A DNA stretch of 64,000 bases from Luteimonas sp. FCS-9 (GCF_001014645.1 NZ_LASZ01000002.1:1-64000), one strand, 5' to 3'. Shown: positions 40,350-50,261, numbered from the stretch's first letter. Notes: generated from the sequence alone by a model not told the origin. A program made the numbers and translations.

Positions 40350-41747
40350 ATGAGCGAGCACCGCAGCGCCCTGATCGTCGACGACGAACACGACATCCGC
40401 GAACTGCTGGTCCTCACGCTGGGCCGGATGGGCCTGCGTACCGACACCGCCCCGAATCTCGCCGCCGCACGCGAACTGCTGGCCGCCGGCCACTACGATC
40501 TGTGCCTGACTGACATGCGCCTGCCCGACGGCTCGGGCCTGGAACTGGTCGGCGAGATCAACACGCGCTTCCCTGGCACCCCGGTCGCTGTAATCACCGC
40601 CTACGGCAACGTCGAGGCCGCGGTCGACGCGCTCAAGGCCGGCGCGTTCGACTTCGTCAGCAAGCCGGTCGACATCAACGTGCTGCGCGGGCTCGTGCGC
40701 CAGGCGCTCGAGCTGGGCGAGCGCGCCCGCCACGGCAACGACGAGTACGGCGGGCGCCTGCTCGGCACGTCCGAGGCCATGGTGACGCTGCGCAACACGC
40801 TGGCCAAGGTCGCCCGCAGCCAGGCGCCGGTATGCATCAACGGCGAATCGGGCACGGGCAAGGAGCTCGTCGCCCGCATGCTGCACGCGCAGAGCGCGCG
40901 CGCCGGCGGCCCGTTCGTGCCGGTCAACTGCGGCGCGATCCCGACCGAGCTGATGGAAAGCGAGTTCTTCGGCCATCGCAAGGGCAGCTTCACCGGCGCG
41001 CACAGCGACAAGCCCGGGCTGTTCCAGGCCGCCGAGGGCGGCACGCTGTTCCTTGACGAGGTCGCCGAACTGCCGCTGCCGATGCAGGTCAAGCTGCTGC
41101 GTGCGATCCAGGAGAAGTCGGTGCGTCCGGTCGGCGCCTCGGCCGAGGTGCCGGTGGACGTGCGCATCCTTTCGGCCACGCACAAGGACCTGGCCGCGCT
41201 GGTCGACGACGGCCGTTTCCGCCACGACCTGTACTACCGCATCAACGTCATCGGCCTCACCGTGCCGCCACTGCGCGAGCGCGCCGGCGACCTGCCGCTG
41301 CTGTCGGACGCGATCCTGCGCCGGCTCGCGCAGGCGATGCGCCGCCCGGCACCGACACTGGCGCCCGACGCGGTGACCGCACTCGAGGCGCATGCGTTCC
41401 CCGGCAACATCCGCGAGCTGGAGAACATCCTCGAGCGCGCGCTGGCCATGGCCGACGGCGACCGCATCACCGCCGCCGATCTGCATCTGCCGACGTCCCA
41501 GCCCGGCATGGCCGGCGGCGGCGCGGCGCCCGCCGCGGCCGGCGCGCGGCTGCCGCCCGACCCGCGCACGCTCAGCCCCTACGAAACCGCCGGCACCGCG
41601 CTGCCCTCGTACATCGAGGACATCGAGCGCGCCGCGATCCAGCAGGCGCTGCAGGAAAACCGCTACAACAAGACCAAGACCGCGGCCGTGCTCGGCATCA
41701 CCTTCCGCGCGCTGCGCTACAAGCTCAAGAAGCTCGGCATCGACTGA
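40350..41747 (+). CDS. pilR: PilR, sigma-54-dependent response regulator
   Basis: PilR activates pilA transcription with sigma-54. The 465-residue protein has a receiver domain (IVDDEHDIREL, acceptor in LTDMRLPDG), an AAA+ domain with Walker A GESGTGKELVAR, the sigma-54-contact motif FFGHRKGSFTGAH, and a C-terminal Fis-type helix-turn-helix (NRYNKTKTAAVLGITFRALRYKL). The ATG at 40350 (MSEHRSALIVDDE) is preferred over one at 40293. A fitting sigma-54 promoter lies upstream of pilA at 46926. Confidence 0.95.
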   Translation: MSEHRSALIVDDEHDIRELLVLTLGRMGLRTDTAPNLAAARELLAAGHYDLCLTDMRLPDGSGLELVGEINTRFPGTPVAVITAYGNVEAAVDALKAGAFDFVSKPVDINVLRGLVRQALELGERARHGNDEYGGRLLGTSEAMVTLRNTLAKVARSQAPVCINGESGTGKELVARMLHAQSARAGGPFVPVNCGAIPTELMESEFFGHRKGSFTGAHSDKPGLFQAAEGGTLFLDEVAELPLPMQVKLLRAIQEKSVRPVGASAEVPVDVRILSATHKDLAALVDDGRFRHDLYYRINVIGLTVPPLRERAGDLPLLSDAILRRLAQAMRRPAPTLAPDAVTALEAHAFPGNIRELENILERALAMADGDRITAADLHLPTSQPGMAGGGAAPAAAGARLPPDPRTLSPYETAGTALPSYIEDIERAAIQQALQENRYNKTKTAAVLGITFRALRYKLKKLGID

Positions 41748-41902
41748 CGGCGGGCACGCGGCCCGAGTGATCCGATCGCCCCCGCGAGCCCGTAAAGAAA
41801 AGACGCGTCCTCCCGCCTGTGCAGTTCCTGCGCCCGGGAGAAAGAAATGTCGATCGGGCTGCAGCCTTGTGAACGCAGGAGCCGGACACGCGATCACGCG
41901 AC

Positions 41903-43822
41903 TCAAGTGCGTCTGACGCTTCCCTTGTTCACGGCTTCGCCCACCGGCACGCTGCCCACCGCCCGGGAACGCGCCAGCGACCAATCCATCGGGCGGTTGC
42001 CGCCGATCTCGATCCAGCCCTGCTCCAGCGCATGGCCGGGGTGGTCGAGCACGCTGTAGACGTCCACGCCGTCGCCCGCCTCCAAGCCCCACAGGCCGGC
42101 CCAGGCATTGCGCCCTGCGCGCTTGGCGACGTACAGCGCGCGGTCGGCCACCCGGATCGCCTCCTGCCAGCGCGGCGCCCCGTGCGGGAACACAGGCAAC
42201 GCCGCCACGCCGATCGAGATCGTCAACGGCAGCGTGCCGCCGCGGCCGTCGTCCACCCGCAGGCGCTCGACCTGCCGGCGCAGGTGCTCGGCCAGCGCGA
42301 AGGCCGCCGCCTGCGACGTATCGCCCCGCGCCACAAGGAACTCCTCGCCGCCCCAGCGCGCGACCACGTCCCCGGCGTCGCAGGCCGCGCGCAGGCAGCG
42401 CGCGACCTCGACCAGCGCCCCGTCGCCGATGTCGTGCCCGAAGCGGTCGTTGATCGTCTTGAACGCATCCACGTCCAGCAACAGCAGCGCCGCGCGCCGG
42501 CCGTCGGCGGTCAGCGCCCGCAGCGCCCCGTCGGCCGCGCGGCGGTTCGCCAGGCCGGTCAACGGATCGGTCGTGCTCAGCTCGGCCAGGCGGTGCTTCT
42601 GACGCCGCGTACGCACGAGCAGCACCAGCGCAACCAGCGCGACCACGGCCAGCACGCCCAGCCCGATGTCGCGCAGCAGCCGCGTCCGCGCCGCGTCCTG
42701 CCGCGCGAGGATCTGCTCGGGCTGCAGTTCGCGCGCGGCCTGGGCCTGCAGCCGCGCCAGCTGCTGCGCGGTCTTCTCGCGACCGTCGGCACGGTCGAGC
42801 GCACGCGCGCGACCCGCGTAGTCGGCGGCGGCCCCGGCATCGCCGAGTGCGATCGCGATGTCGGCGAGCAGGTACAGGCCGTCGCGTTGCTCCATCGGCA
42901 TGCCGGCGCGTTCGGCGCCTGCCAGCGCCTGTTCCGCGATGGGACGCGCTTCTTGCGCGCGCTGCTGGTCGAGCAACGAGCGCGCGAGTCGCTGCGAGGC
43001 CACGATTTCGCCCGGCACGTCCCCGGTTTCCCTGAACTTGCCGAGCAGCGTCCGCAGGCTGGCCTCCGCCTCGCGCGGCTCGCCGCCGACGCGACGAATC
43101 TCGGCACGATGACTGGCGATGCGATGGCGCATGGAGACCAACTCGGGAAATCCAGCAGCCAGAGCATCTGCTTCCGCCAGCAGCGGATCAGCCTCGTCGT
43201 ACCGCTTCAACAAGAACAACGTGTACGCGAGATCGTGGCCGAGCGCGATGCTCGGCACGCCGGAAGGCTGTCCCAGACGACGGTCGAGCCCATAGGCTTG
43301 CCGAAAGTAGGCCAATGCGCCCTCGGGATCGTCGAAATCCTGCGAACGCAAATGCCCGATGGCAACGAGCACTGCGATCTGGCGCTTGGGGTCGCCACTT
43401 TTCACCGCTTCCGCTTGCACCTGCGCCAGCAAGTCCATCGCGTCCTGGATCTTCCCGCTACGATTGAACAGCAGGGCAGCACGCAACTGGCTCTGCCAGC
43501 GCACACGATCCGAAAGCTGTGGATCGTCCAGCAACGACAGCAACTCCTGCGCCACCGCGCCCGCCATCTCGGCCCGCCCTTCTCCAAGCCGTGCAAGGCC
43601 GAGACAGGCCGTCACCATGACCCTCGCTTCATTGGACAGGTCCTGCCTGGCCAGCAGGGGCTTCGCAATCTGGATCGACTCGGCCGGACGTACCAACGCA
43701 AGGCGCTCGCAGCGCTGGATGTCTGCAAGATGAGGGACGCCCTGCGCCGCGGCGCCCCCCGACGACCCAAGCAATAGGAACAGCATCACGCCGGCACGGC
43801 GTCGGGAACGGCATAAGCGCAT
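41903..43822 (-). CDS. Periplasmic-sensor TPR-like diguanylate cyclase
   Basis: This 639-residue protein likely makes c-di-GMP in response to an external signal. It has a signal or anchor segment (VMLFLLLGSSGGAAAQ), a helical tetratricopeptide-like region (about residues 30-380), a transmembrane helix (LGVLAVVALVALVLLV) and a C-terminal GGDEF domain with RWGGEEF, so the active site is intact. The ATG at 43822 has GAGG seven bases upstream. It is divergent from a histidine kinase gene 80 bp away. Confidence 0.9.
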   Translation of the reverse strand: MRLCRSRRRAGVMLFLLLGSSGGAAAQGVPHLADIQRCERLALVRPAESIQIAKPLLARQDLSNEARVMVTACLGLARLGEGRAEMAGAVAQELLSLLDDPQLSDRVRWQSQLRAALLFNRSGKIQDAMDLLAQVQAEAVKSGDPKRQIAVLVAIGHLRSQDFDDPEGALAYFRQAYGLDRRLGQPSGVPSIALGHDLAYTLFLLKRYDEADPLLAEADALAAGFPELVSMRHRIASHRAEIRRVGGEPREAEASLRTLLGKFRETGDVPGEIVASQRLARSLLDQQRAQEARPIAEQALAGAERAGMPMEQRDGLYLLADIAIALGDAGAAADYAGRARALDRADGREKTAQQLARLQAQAARELQPEQILARQDAARTRLLRDIGLGVLAVVALVALVLLVRTRRQKHRLAELSTTDPLTGLANRRAADGALRALTADGRRAALLLLDVDAFKTINDRFGHDIGDGALVEVARCLRAACDAGDVVARWGGEEFLVARGDTSQAAAFALAEHLRRQVERLRVDDGRGGTLPLTISIGVAALPVFPHGAPRWQEAIRVADRALYVAKRAGRNAWAGLWGLEAGDGVDVYSVLDHPGHALEQGWIEIGGNRPMDWSLARSRAVGSVPVGEAVNKGSVRRT

Positions 43823-43902
43823 GGGGTGGCCTCGGATGCAGCGGCGTCGTGTAACGCCATGGCGGGGGCGGCTGCGACGCCAATATAATCGCCGGCAGGG
43901 GG

Positions 43903-45372
43903 ATGGACCGCATGCGGACAGATTCAGCAAACAGGGCGCGGCCCGGCGCGGCGTCACCAGGCGAGCCCAGTGCCGTCACCCCCGTCGACGCCGCCGACCA
44001 CCGTAACGCATCCATGCTGCAATGGGTGCTCGTGTTCTGTGGCGTCTACCAACCGCTGTCGACCGCCATCGCCTGGTGGCGTTTCGATGGCCTGCTCGAT
44101 TCCGTCTCGCTCTGGCTGACGGCCGTCCACACCACACTGCTGTGGAGCTGCTTCGTCGCGGCGCGGCGGGGCGCAACACGCCTCGCCGCCGTCGCCTTCG
44201 TGCTCGGCAGTCTGCTCGTGTTGTCGGTCGCCTATCCGCGCTGGGGCCTCGCCCTGCAGGGCCCGCAGCACTGGCTGCAACTGCTGCCCGTCCTCATCGG
44301 AGCGGTGCTGCTGGGGCGTCGGGTGCTGTGGACCGCAGCCGCATGGATGGCCGCGCTGGTCGCGATCGGCGCCTGGCAGGATGCGCAGCCGCTGCTGTTC
44401 GCGCCCGGACACGTCGTGGGCGTGGCGTTGGCGGCTCTGTCCGCTGTGCTGGGATTGGGGCTGGTCGCCTTCGTCGTCGACCAGGCCCTCGTCGCCCTCC
44501 ACGAAAGCCTCGCCCTCGCCCGCCGCCGCGGCAGCGACCTGGCGCAAGTGCGCGACCGGCTGCTGCTGGAAATGGAACAGCGCGAGCGTCAGCAGGCGCA
44601 GCTGCTGCATGCGCAGAAGATGGAGGCCGTCGGCCGGCTGGCCTCGAGCATCGCCCATGACTTCAACCACCTGCTCGCCCTGGTCATGGGCCATGCCGGA
44701 CGCGGGCTGGCCACCGACGACCCGGACGAAATGAAGGCCGCCCTGCGCAGCGCCGAGGCCGCCGCACGCCGCGCTGGCGCGGTCAGCCATCGCCTGGTCG
44801 ACTTCAGCCGCCACGACGACGCCTGGCCCGAGACCTTCGACGCCGTCGAGGCGATCGCCGAACTCGCGCCCATGCTGCGCCAGACCTTCCCGTCGACCGT
44901 CGACGTCGCGCTCGATCTCGACGCCGGCACCGGCCTGGCGATCCGCTTCGACCGCGCCCAACTGGAACTCGTCCTGCTCGGCCTGGCCACGAACGCCCAG
45001 CAGGCCATGCCCGACGGCGGCCGCTTCACACTCTCCGTCGCCCTGCGCGCGCCGGACCGCGTGGAGATCGTCGCCCGCGACACCGGCCGCGGCATGGACG
45101 CCGCCACCCGGGCACGGTGCCTCGAACCGTTCTTCACGACACGGCCTGCCGGCCAGGGCGCCGGACTCGGTTTGGCCGTGGCGGCCGACCTCGTGCGCAC
45201 AGCCGGCGGCGACATCGAGATCGACAGTGCGCCGGGCGAAGGCAGCACCTTCCGCATCGTGCTGCCGTTGCAGGCCCTATCGCGCGAGAACAACGTGTCT
45301 CGACGCACTCGCAGGACACGCGCTTCGGGGGAGGACGCGCAGCGACAGCCAGGAGCCGGCACAGCAAATTAG
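43903..45372 (+). CDS. Membrane histidine kinase (orphan)
   Basis: This 489-residue kinase has about six transmembrane helices in residues 38-195, a coiled-coil linker (DLAQVRDRLLLEMEQRERQQAQLLHAQKMEAVG), an H-box SSIAHDFNHLLALVMGHA and an ATPase domain (ATNAQQAMPDGG, DTGRGMD, GAGLGLAVAADL). No response regulator is adjacent; the neighbour is the divergent GGDEF gene. The start is 43903, with 43912 an alternative. After it the composition becomes lower in GC. Confidence 0.88.
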   Translation: MDRMRTDSANRARPGAASPGEPSAVTPVDAADHRNASMLQWVLVFCGVYQPLSTAIAWWRFDGLLDSVSLWLTAVHTTLLWSCFVAARRGATRLAAVAFVLGSLLVLSVAYPRWGLALQGPQHWLQLLPVLIGAVLLGRRVLWTAAAWMAALVAIGAWQDAQPLLFAPGHVVGVALAALSAVLGLGLVAFVVDQALVALHESLALARRRGSDLAQVRDRLLLEMEQRERQQAQLLHAQKMEAVGRLASSIAHDFNHLLALVMGHAGRGLATDDPDEMKAALRSAEAAARRAGAVSHRLVDFSRHDDAWPETFDAVEAIAELAPMLRQTFPSTVDVALDLDAGTGLAIRFDRAQLELVLLGLATNAQQAMPDGGRFTLSVALRAPDRVEIVARDTGRGMDAATRARCLEPFFTTRPAGQGAGLGLAVAADLVRTAGGDIEIDSAPGEGSTFRIVLPLQALSRENNVSRRTRRTRASGEDAQRQPGAGTAN

Positions 45373-45627
45373 CCATGCAACCTCATAGGTCCTGACGAGC
45401 CCATTCTCCAGGCAGAGGGAAATCCGCGTACTGATTGTGGGGACACGATAAGTGCGATGACTCATGCCAGTGTGCCGAGACCTTCGACCAGATGCCCGCG
45501 GGGAAGGGATGGTCGGCACACCAAAGCAGGGCATCGGTCACGCTTCGCACTTTTGAGGTCGAAACGGCCTCAAGGAAACGCGCATACAGCCCGATGGGGC
45601 TTTGAGCCAAACCATCGGAAACCAGGA

Positions 45628-46650
45628 ATGTCCACCCCACATGACACCCTCCCCACGCCGCCCTCTACCCTCACTGAGGAAATCGATGCTGGACTCAAAT
45701 GGCTGCACGATCGCGCTTGGCCACTCTCAATCGCTGGCCTAATTGTCACCGTCCTCTGCCTATTGCATTACGCGCATCAGCACCAGGTGCCGCTGGATCT
45801 GACTTCGTCATCAACGATCACTGCAATCCCTGTAATTCTCACGTTGATCCTGATCTTGGTGTTCGCGCTCGTCATTCTCCTGCTCATGCCAGCTTGGTTC
45901 CTGCTCATTCGCGGCGGCACCGGTAGCGCAAGCCTGGCCAATGAAATCGGCGCCGCAGGTGCGCGGCGAAGAAGTATCGTCTGGCATTGGTCGTTGTCGA
46001 TCATCGCACCGACCATGGCGCTGCTTCTGGCGACCATTCCGGACACAAATCCGTCCAGCACGAATCTCCTCACCCTCGTCGCCGCCATCCTCGCGCTCAC
46101 CACGCTCATTTTTGTCCGCAGCACCGGACGACATGCCCGTGAGATTCCATTCGATCTATGGCTGAACGCCGCATTTGCATCGCTAGCGCAGTTGTTCGCA
46201 CTCATCACCGTAATCCTTGCGTGCCTTCGGTTCGCGGAGCGTCAGGATTCCGTTCCGTTGGCGGTCGCACTTATCGTCGCCACAACGGCCACGCTTGGCG
46301 TCGTACAGATTGGCGCAGCGATGATCGCAAGACGTATTGGGAGCCATTCACGCCCGTTGACGGTCATCGGACAGTACGTGGCAGTCGGGCTGACACTGCT
46401 CGTACTCATACCGTCCGCATCCGCAACACTTGTGGGCGCAGTGCTACGGGCGCCGTTGACCGGCGGTGCGGCTTGCGCCGAAGTGACCTGGGCTCCCGGA
46501 CGCGCACCGCCGGACCTCGGCACCCGACTGTTCGTGGTAGCGCCGGCCGGCGACATACTTTTGGTCCGCAAACCTGGCGAGCCCCGACCGACGTACTTCG
46601 TGCCACGCGCCAACATCGCTTCCTTGTACGGCATCGGCTGCCACGACTAG
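45628..46650 (+). CDS. Seven-helix membrane protein of unknown function
   Basis: This 340-residue protein has about seven hydrophobic segments (for example PLSIAGLIVTVLCLL, VILTLILILVFALVILLL, TMALLLATI, LVAAILALTTLIFV, FALITVILACL and AVGLTLLVLIP). A C-terminal soluble domain of about 60 residues (ends ANIASLYGIGCHD) has two cysteines. I do not recognise the family. AGGA directly precedes the ATG at 45628; an upstream extension from 45457 looks spurious. It lies between a histidine kinase and pilA in the lower-GC stretch. Confidence 0.7.
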   Translation: MSTPHDTLPTPPSTLTEEIDAGLKWLHDRAWPLSIAGLIVTVLCLLHYAHQHQVPLDLTSSSTITAIPVILTLILILVFALVILLLMPAWFLLIRGGTGSASLANEIGAAGARRRSIVWHWSLSIIAPTMALLLATIPDTNPSSTNLLTLVAAILALTTLIFVRSTGRHAREIPFDLWLNAAFASLAQLFALITVILACLRFAERQDSVPLAVALIVATTATLGVVQIGAAMIARRIGSHSRPLTVIGQYVAVGLTLLVLIPSASATLVGAVLRAPLTGGAACAEVTWAPGRAPPDLGTRLFVVAPAGDILLVRKPGEPRPTYFVPRANIASLYGIGCHD

Positions 46651-46925
46651 GGGTCAGGACGGCGCGTCGAAGACCTCTCGATGTGTCCAAGATCCATGGC
46701 GGATCAATTGCACTCAAGCTGTCGCCCCTGCTGCCGATGCTGGCGGAAGGCGACACACGCTACAGCTACGACACGGTACCCCAACCCCATCTGGTCGGCA
46801 CGACCTCACGCATGTGCCAAATTGCGTCCAAAAGCGACGCTCTATGTCGACCGAAAGCGGAGAAACCGGCAGGAGCACTGCTGGTTTCAAGCCATTTTAC
46901 GTGAATAGCGAGGCAAACAGGGATT

Positions 46926-46940
46926 TGGCACGACACATGC
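46926..46940 (+). promoter_or_regulatory. Sigma-54 promoter of pilA
   Basis: TGGCACGACACATGC has the invariant GG and GC separated by ten bases, as required at -24/-12. It predicts a transcript start near 46952 and an untranslated leader of about 86 bases before pilA. PilR encoded upstream is the likely activator. The predicted start overlaps a perfect palindrome, ATGCACGTGCAT (46951-46962). Confidence 0.85.
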
Positions 46941-47037
46941 GACAGTCCCGATGCACGTGCATGTCGCACGGCTGCCCACGGATCGGCACCCGCCGCACCT
47001 CAGGCACGTGAAGTCATCACCCCTCGGGAGCTCCACC

Positions 47038-47508
47038 ATGAAGAAGCAGCAGGGCTTTACCCTGATCGAACTGATGATCGTCGTGGCGATCATCGCCATT
47101 CTGGCGGCGATTGCGTTGCCGGCTTATCAGGATTACACCAACCGTGCAAAGATGGCCGAGGTTATCGGCTTTGCCGCTGCTGCTAAGACCGCAGTAGCAG
47201 AATCTTTCCAAGCCAGTGGCGCACTTCCGGCCGACAACAGCGCAGCCGGACTTGACGCCGCTGCAAATATTGAGTCCAAGTTTGTCGAATCCGTGACCGT
47301 TGCCAGTGGCGTGATCACTGTCGCGATTCAGGGGACCGGCGTGTCGGCTCTTGATAGTGGCAGCGTGACGTTCACCCCTAAGCAGGGCGACACCAACACT
47401 ACCGTTGCTGCTGGCTACGCAGGCCCGATTACCTGGGCTTGCGCTCCTTCTGCTGCCACGTTGAACAAGTACTTCCCGGCCAACTGCCGCACCGTTTCCG
47501 GGGAGTAA
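47038..47508 (+). CDS. pilA: Type IV pilin PilA
   Basis: This is the major pilin subunit. The 156-residue precursor has the leader MKKQQG, PilD cleavage before F, and the conserved helix [27 protein letters not shown] with Glu5. The C-terminal D-loop is marked by two cysteines (WACAPSA and FPANCRT). GGAG lies before the ATG at 47038. It is placed 5 kb before pilB rather than next to it, separated by accessory genes. Confidence 0.95.
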   Translation: MKKQQGFTLIELMIVVAIIAILAAIALPAYQDYTNRAKMAEVIGFAAAAKTAVAESFQASGALPADNSAAGLDAAANIESKFVESVTVASGVITVAIQGTGVSALDSGSVTFTPKQGDTNTTVAAGYAGPITWACAPSAATLNKYFPANCRTVSGE

Positions 47509-47554
47509 CCGTAAGGATACTGACGGAATCGCCGACGTAAACCTGCTTTAGCTC

Positions 47555-47586
47555 AAAAAAACCCCCGCCCCGGCGGGGTTTTTTTT
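47555..47586 (+). terminator. Intrinsic terminator of pilA
   Basis: CCCCGCC-CCGGCGGGG-type stem flanked by A7 and followed by T8 lies 46 bp after the pilA stop. It is a very strong rho-independent terminator. Confidence 0.92.
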
Positions 47587-47656
47587 ATCCACGAGGTTCG
47601 AGCGCGCGCCCCAATCACAACTCATAATCTAGAATTTACCATCAAGGAAGAAGAAG

Positions 47657-49355
47657 GTGACAAAGACACTGGAAGCACACGACAATTTGATCCGCGAGAT
47701 CTTCGAGGGCAACTATCGCTTCGAGATTCCGGACTACCAGCGGCCATACGCATGGACGACCGAGCAAGCGGGAGAATTGCTGGACGACTTGCTGGCCGCC
47801 ATGCAGGATGCCCGTACGCCAGCAACCGCCAGCCAGTACTTTCTCGGCAGTATTGCCCTCATCAAGGAAGACCAGTCGCCAAGATCCTGAATAGTCGATG
47901 GTCAGCAGCGCCTGAGTACCTTGACGATTCTATTTTCCGTACTGCGTTGGGCGTTGCCCGAAGCGGCCGACGACATCACCGATTTCCTCTACAAGAAAGG
48001 AATGACCATCCTCGGCGAGACGAACGAGTACCGCCTGATCGCGCGCGAGGACGACGCTGAGTTCTTTTTACATCCAGGAACCAGACGGGATCGAGCGTCT
48101 GCTTGCTGGCTCCAATGTATTAAAGGACAGCCAGCTTAGATACCGCGAGAATGCGACGCTTCTGTCGGAGCGGGCCAAATTGCTGCCTACGGTGGAGCGC
48201 GCGGCGCTGTTTAAGTTCCTGGCTACGAGCTGCTCGCTGGGGGTCATCTCGACACCAAATTTCGAAGCGGCATATCGCATCTTTTCGGTCCTCAACGATC
48301 GGGACCTCGAGCTGGCACCCGTCGACATCCTGAAGGCGGCCATCCTCGGCGACATCCGCAAGCTGACGGACGCCGCGACAAGCGGTGCGTATGCCCAGCA
48401 ATGGAGCCGCATCGAGCGGATGCTGGGCCGCGCCGGATTCAGCGATCTGTTCGGGCACATCCGCACGTTCTATGCCAAGCAGAAGCAGCGGGCAACGCTG
48501 GTCAAGGAATTCAAGGACAGCGTCACCGAATACGCGACGCCCACCATCCTGATTGACGAGGTCATCAAGCCATACGCCGAGGTGTGGAATTTCATCAGGA
48601 ATGCCGATTTCGAGGCGTCCACACATGCAGAGACGATCAACGAGTATCTGTCGTGGCTCAACGAGGTGGATTTCAACGGCTGGGTGCCTCCGGCGCTCGT
48701 GTACTTCAAGCGCTTCCGCCAACGACCCGAGCTGGTCGCAGCATTCTTTAAGGCGCTCGAACGGCTGACCTACTTTCTGCTCGTCACCAAGGCGGGCGTG
48801 AACGAACGCATCGAGACCTATGCGACTCTCACCAGAGAGACCGAGGCATCGGCATTCGCGGGCGATCCGGCCAAGCTGATGACATTGAACCTGTCGGACA
48901 ACCAGAAACGGGACTTCATGTCCGCATTGGATGGCGACATCTATCGCAGGCTGCCGAAAGCTCGAAGAGCGCTGATCCTGCGTCTTGAAGCCCTATCCAG
49001 CGACGGGAGCAAGCAGCAGACGTTCAAACATATATCGCTGGAGCATGTGCTCCCTCAGACGCCCGCCATCAACTCCCAGTGGCTTAAAGAGTTCCCCGAC
49101 GAAGATGAGCGAGATTCCTGGACGCATCGCCTGGCCAACCTCGTCCCCCTGCATATTCGCAAAAACCCCTCTGCCAGGAACTACGAATTCACCTTAAAGA
49201 AAGATGTCTACTTCAAGGGGAAAGGCATTGCATCTCCATTCGTCCTGACACAGGAAGTGCGATCGGAGAAGGTTTGGACGATTGAGGTTCTCGCGGCCCG
49301 CCAGGAGCGGCTCGTCGGTGTACTGACGGGGCATTGGGAGCTGGAGCAGGCATGA
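47657..49355 (+). pseudogene. Broken DUF262/DUF1524 (GmrSD-type) gene
   Basis: Intact proteins of this family are GmrSD-like endonucleases that restrict modified phage DNA. The frame starts with a GTG at 47657 behind an AAGGAAG ribosome site and encodes the DUF262 start (FEIPDYQRPYAWTTEQAGELLDDL). It is stopped by an in-frame TGA at 47888. The same frame then continues IVDGQQRLSTLTILFSVLR, the DUF262 catalytic-like DGQQR motif. A second lesion, a one-base shift in a T-run near 48063-48067, moves the reading to YIQEPDGIERLL and on to the C-terminal DUF1524 domain with HISLEHVLPQTP and RLANLVPL. Two independent lesions argue for decay. Sequencing error is possible only for the T-run. Confidence 0.85.
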
Positions 49356-49538
49356 CCGCCGAGCCGGTGGTCCTTAAGCGGCGCCGTGAATTGCTCGAAC
49401 AGCGGTTATATCCCGACTCAACTGGGCGTTCAGCAAACCAGCCTGACCGCGCATCCAGCGAACAGCGCCATCCAGTTGCCGACCCAGCCGGCATCCCCTA
49501 CGCTCATGTCGCCGCGGACCGCGGCGCAGGAGCTATCA

Positions 49539-49760
49539 ATGATGACCTCCAAGAAATCTTCATCCAATCCGCGAGAGCTCATTACCCCGAACGAGGGGGA
49601 CTCCCGCTACCAGCGTCGCAACGACGACGGAACGCTGGCTGATGGTGACAAGGTGTCTCGGGCCCAGCCTGCGGACAAGGCCCGAAAGTCGACGACAGTG
49701 CCAGACAAAGGTCAAGGCGACAAAGGTGACCACAAACCAGTTTCGAAGAAGAAGTCTTGA
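49539..49760 (+). CDS. Small basic hydrophilic protein
   Basis: This 73-residue, lysine-rich protein begins MMTSKKSSSNPREL and contains ITPNEGDSRYQRRNDDGTL and a KGQGDKGDHKP end. It resembles small hypothetical proteins often seen in accessory regions; its function is unknown. GGAG lies six bases before the ATG at 49539. It is followed by a strong terminator at 49848. Confidence 0.6.
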   Translation: MMTSKKSSSNPRELITPNEGDSRYQRRNDDGTLADGDKVSRAQPADKARKSTTVPDKGQGDKGDHKPVSKKKS

Positions 49761-49847
49761 TGCAACGACCGAAAGTACGGACCGTGAGACTCCGTGACAT
49801 CGGCGAGCTCGCAGATATTGATTGAAGCAGCTCCTTGCAGTTCGATG

Positions 49848-49875
49848 AGAACCCCGCCGCGCGGGGTTCTTTTTA
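49848..49875 (+). terminator. Intrinsic terminator after the small basic gene
   Basis: AGAACCCCGC-CGC-GCGGGGTTCT followed by TTTT forms a clear rho-independent terminator. Confidence 0.85.
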
Positions 49876-49995
49876 CTCGCGCGCCAACATGCCGGCTTTA
49901 TTGTGCTAAGCGCATGCCGACCCTGCTAGCTTGCATTGCGACCAAGATCAGAATTCCCCTACGCCCCAATGCGGGATTCCCTGACACTTCCTACC

Positions 49996-50261
49996 TTGAC
50001 ACTCGCCGCCTTGGCACCGCACACTCGGCGCCAAGGAGCGTAGAAACTCCTCTTAGAGCGGTCCCCACCTCCGTCAAACTGGTGGGTTTTTTGTGCCCGT
50101 GCACTTGCGGGTGCAACCGACGCGATGCCTGCGTCGGGAGGGCGGCTAATACAACACCCTTCGGGGAAATACGCCCGCCGACTCTAAGCGGTTTCTAACC
50201 TCCCGACTTCCCGTCCGCCCTGCGCGGTGGGCGGGCCCTTCGATGGAATGAGGAGGTTGAG
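49996..50261 (+). ncRNA. Structured leader RNA (C4-antisense-like candidate)
   Basis: This leader upstream of the XAC0095-like gene holds several strong pairings: CCTTGGC/GCCAAGG (50009, 50030), a terminator-like CCCACC/GGTGGG with T6 (50064-50092), and CCGACGC/GCGTCGG (50117, 50131). A long-range GTCGGGAGG/CCTCCCGAC pairs 50133-50141 with 50199-50207 and competes with the previous stem. AACCTCC at 50197 is also perfectly complementary to GGAGGTT at 50252-50258, which contains the ribosome site of the next gene. The pattern recalls phage C4 antisense RNAs that are made from a leader and mask a ribosome site; I cannot confirm family membership. Confidence 0.5.

Noticed and set aside
45383-45640. 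85-codon minus-strand frame between the kinase and membrane-protein genes
   Set aside because: No recognised features and it overlaps the 5' region of the membrane-protein gene; cannot be supported as a gene.
49352-49642. Frame opening with ATGA overlap after the broken restriction gene
   Set aside because: The start is plausible, but the later part overlaps the better-supported small basic gene in another frame and becomes low-quality; at most a remnant.
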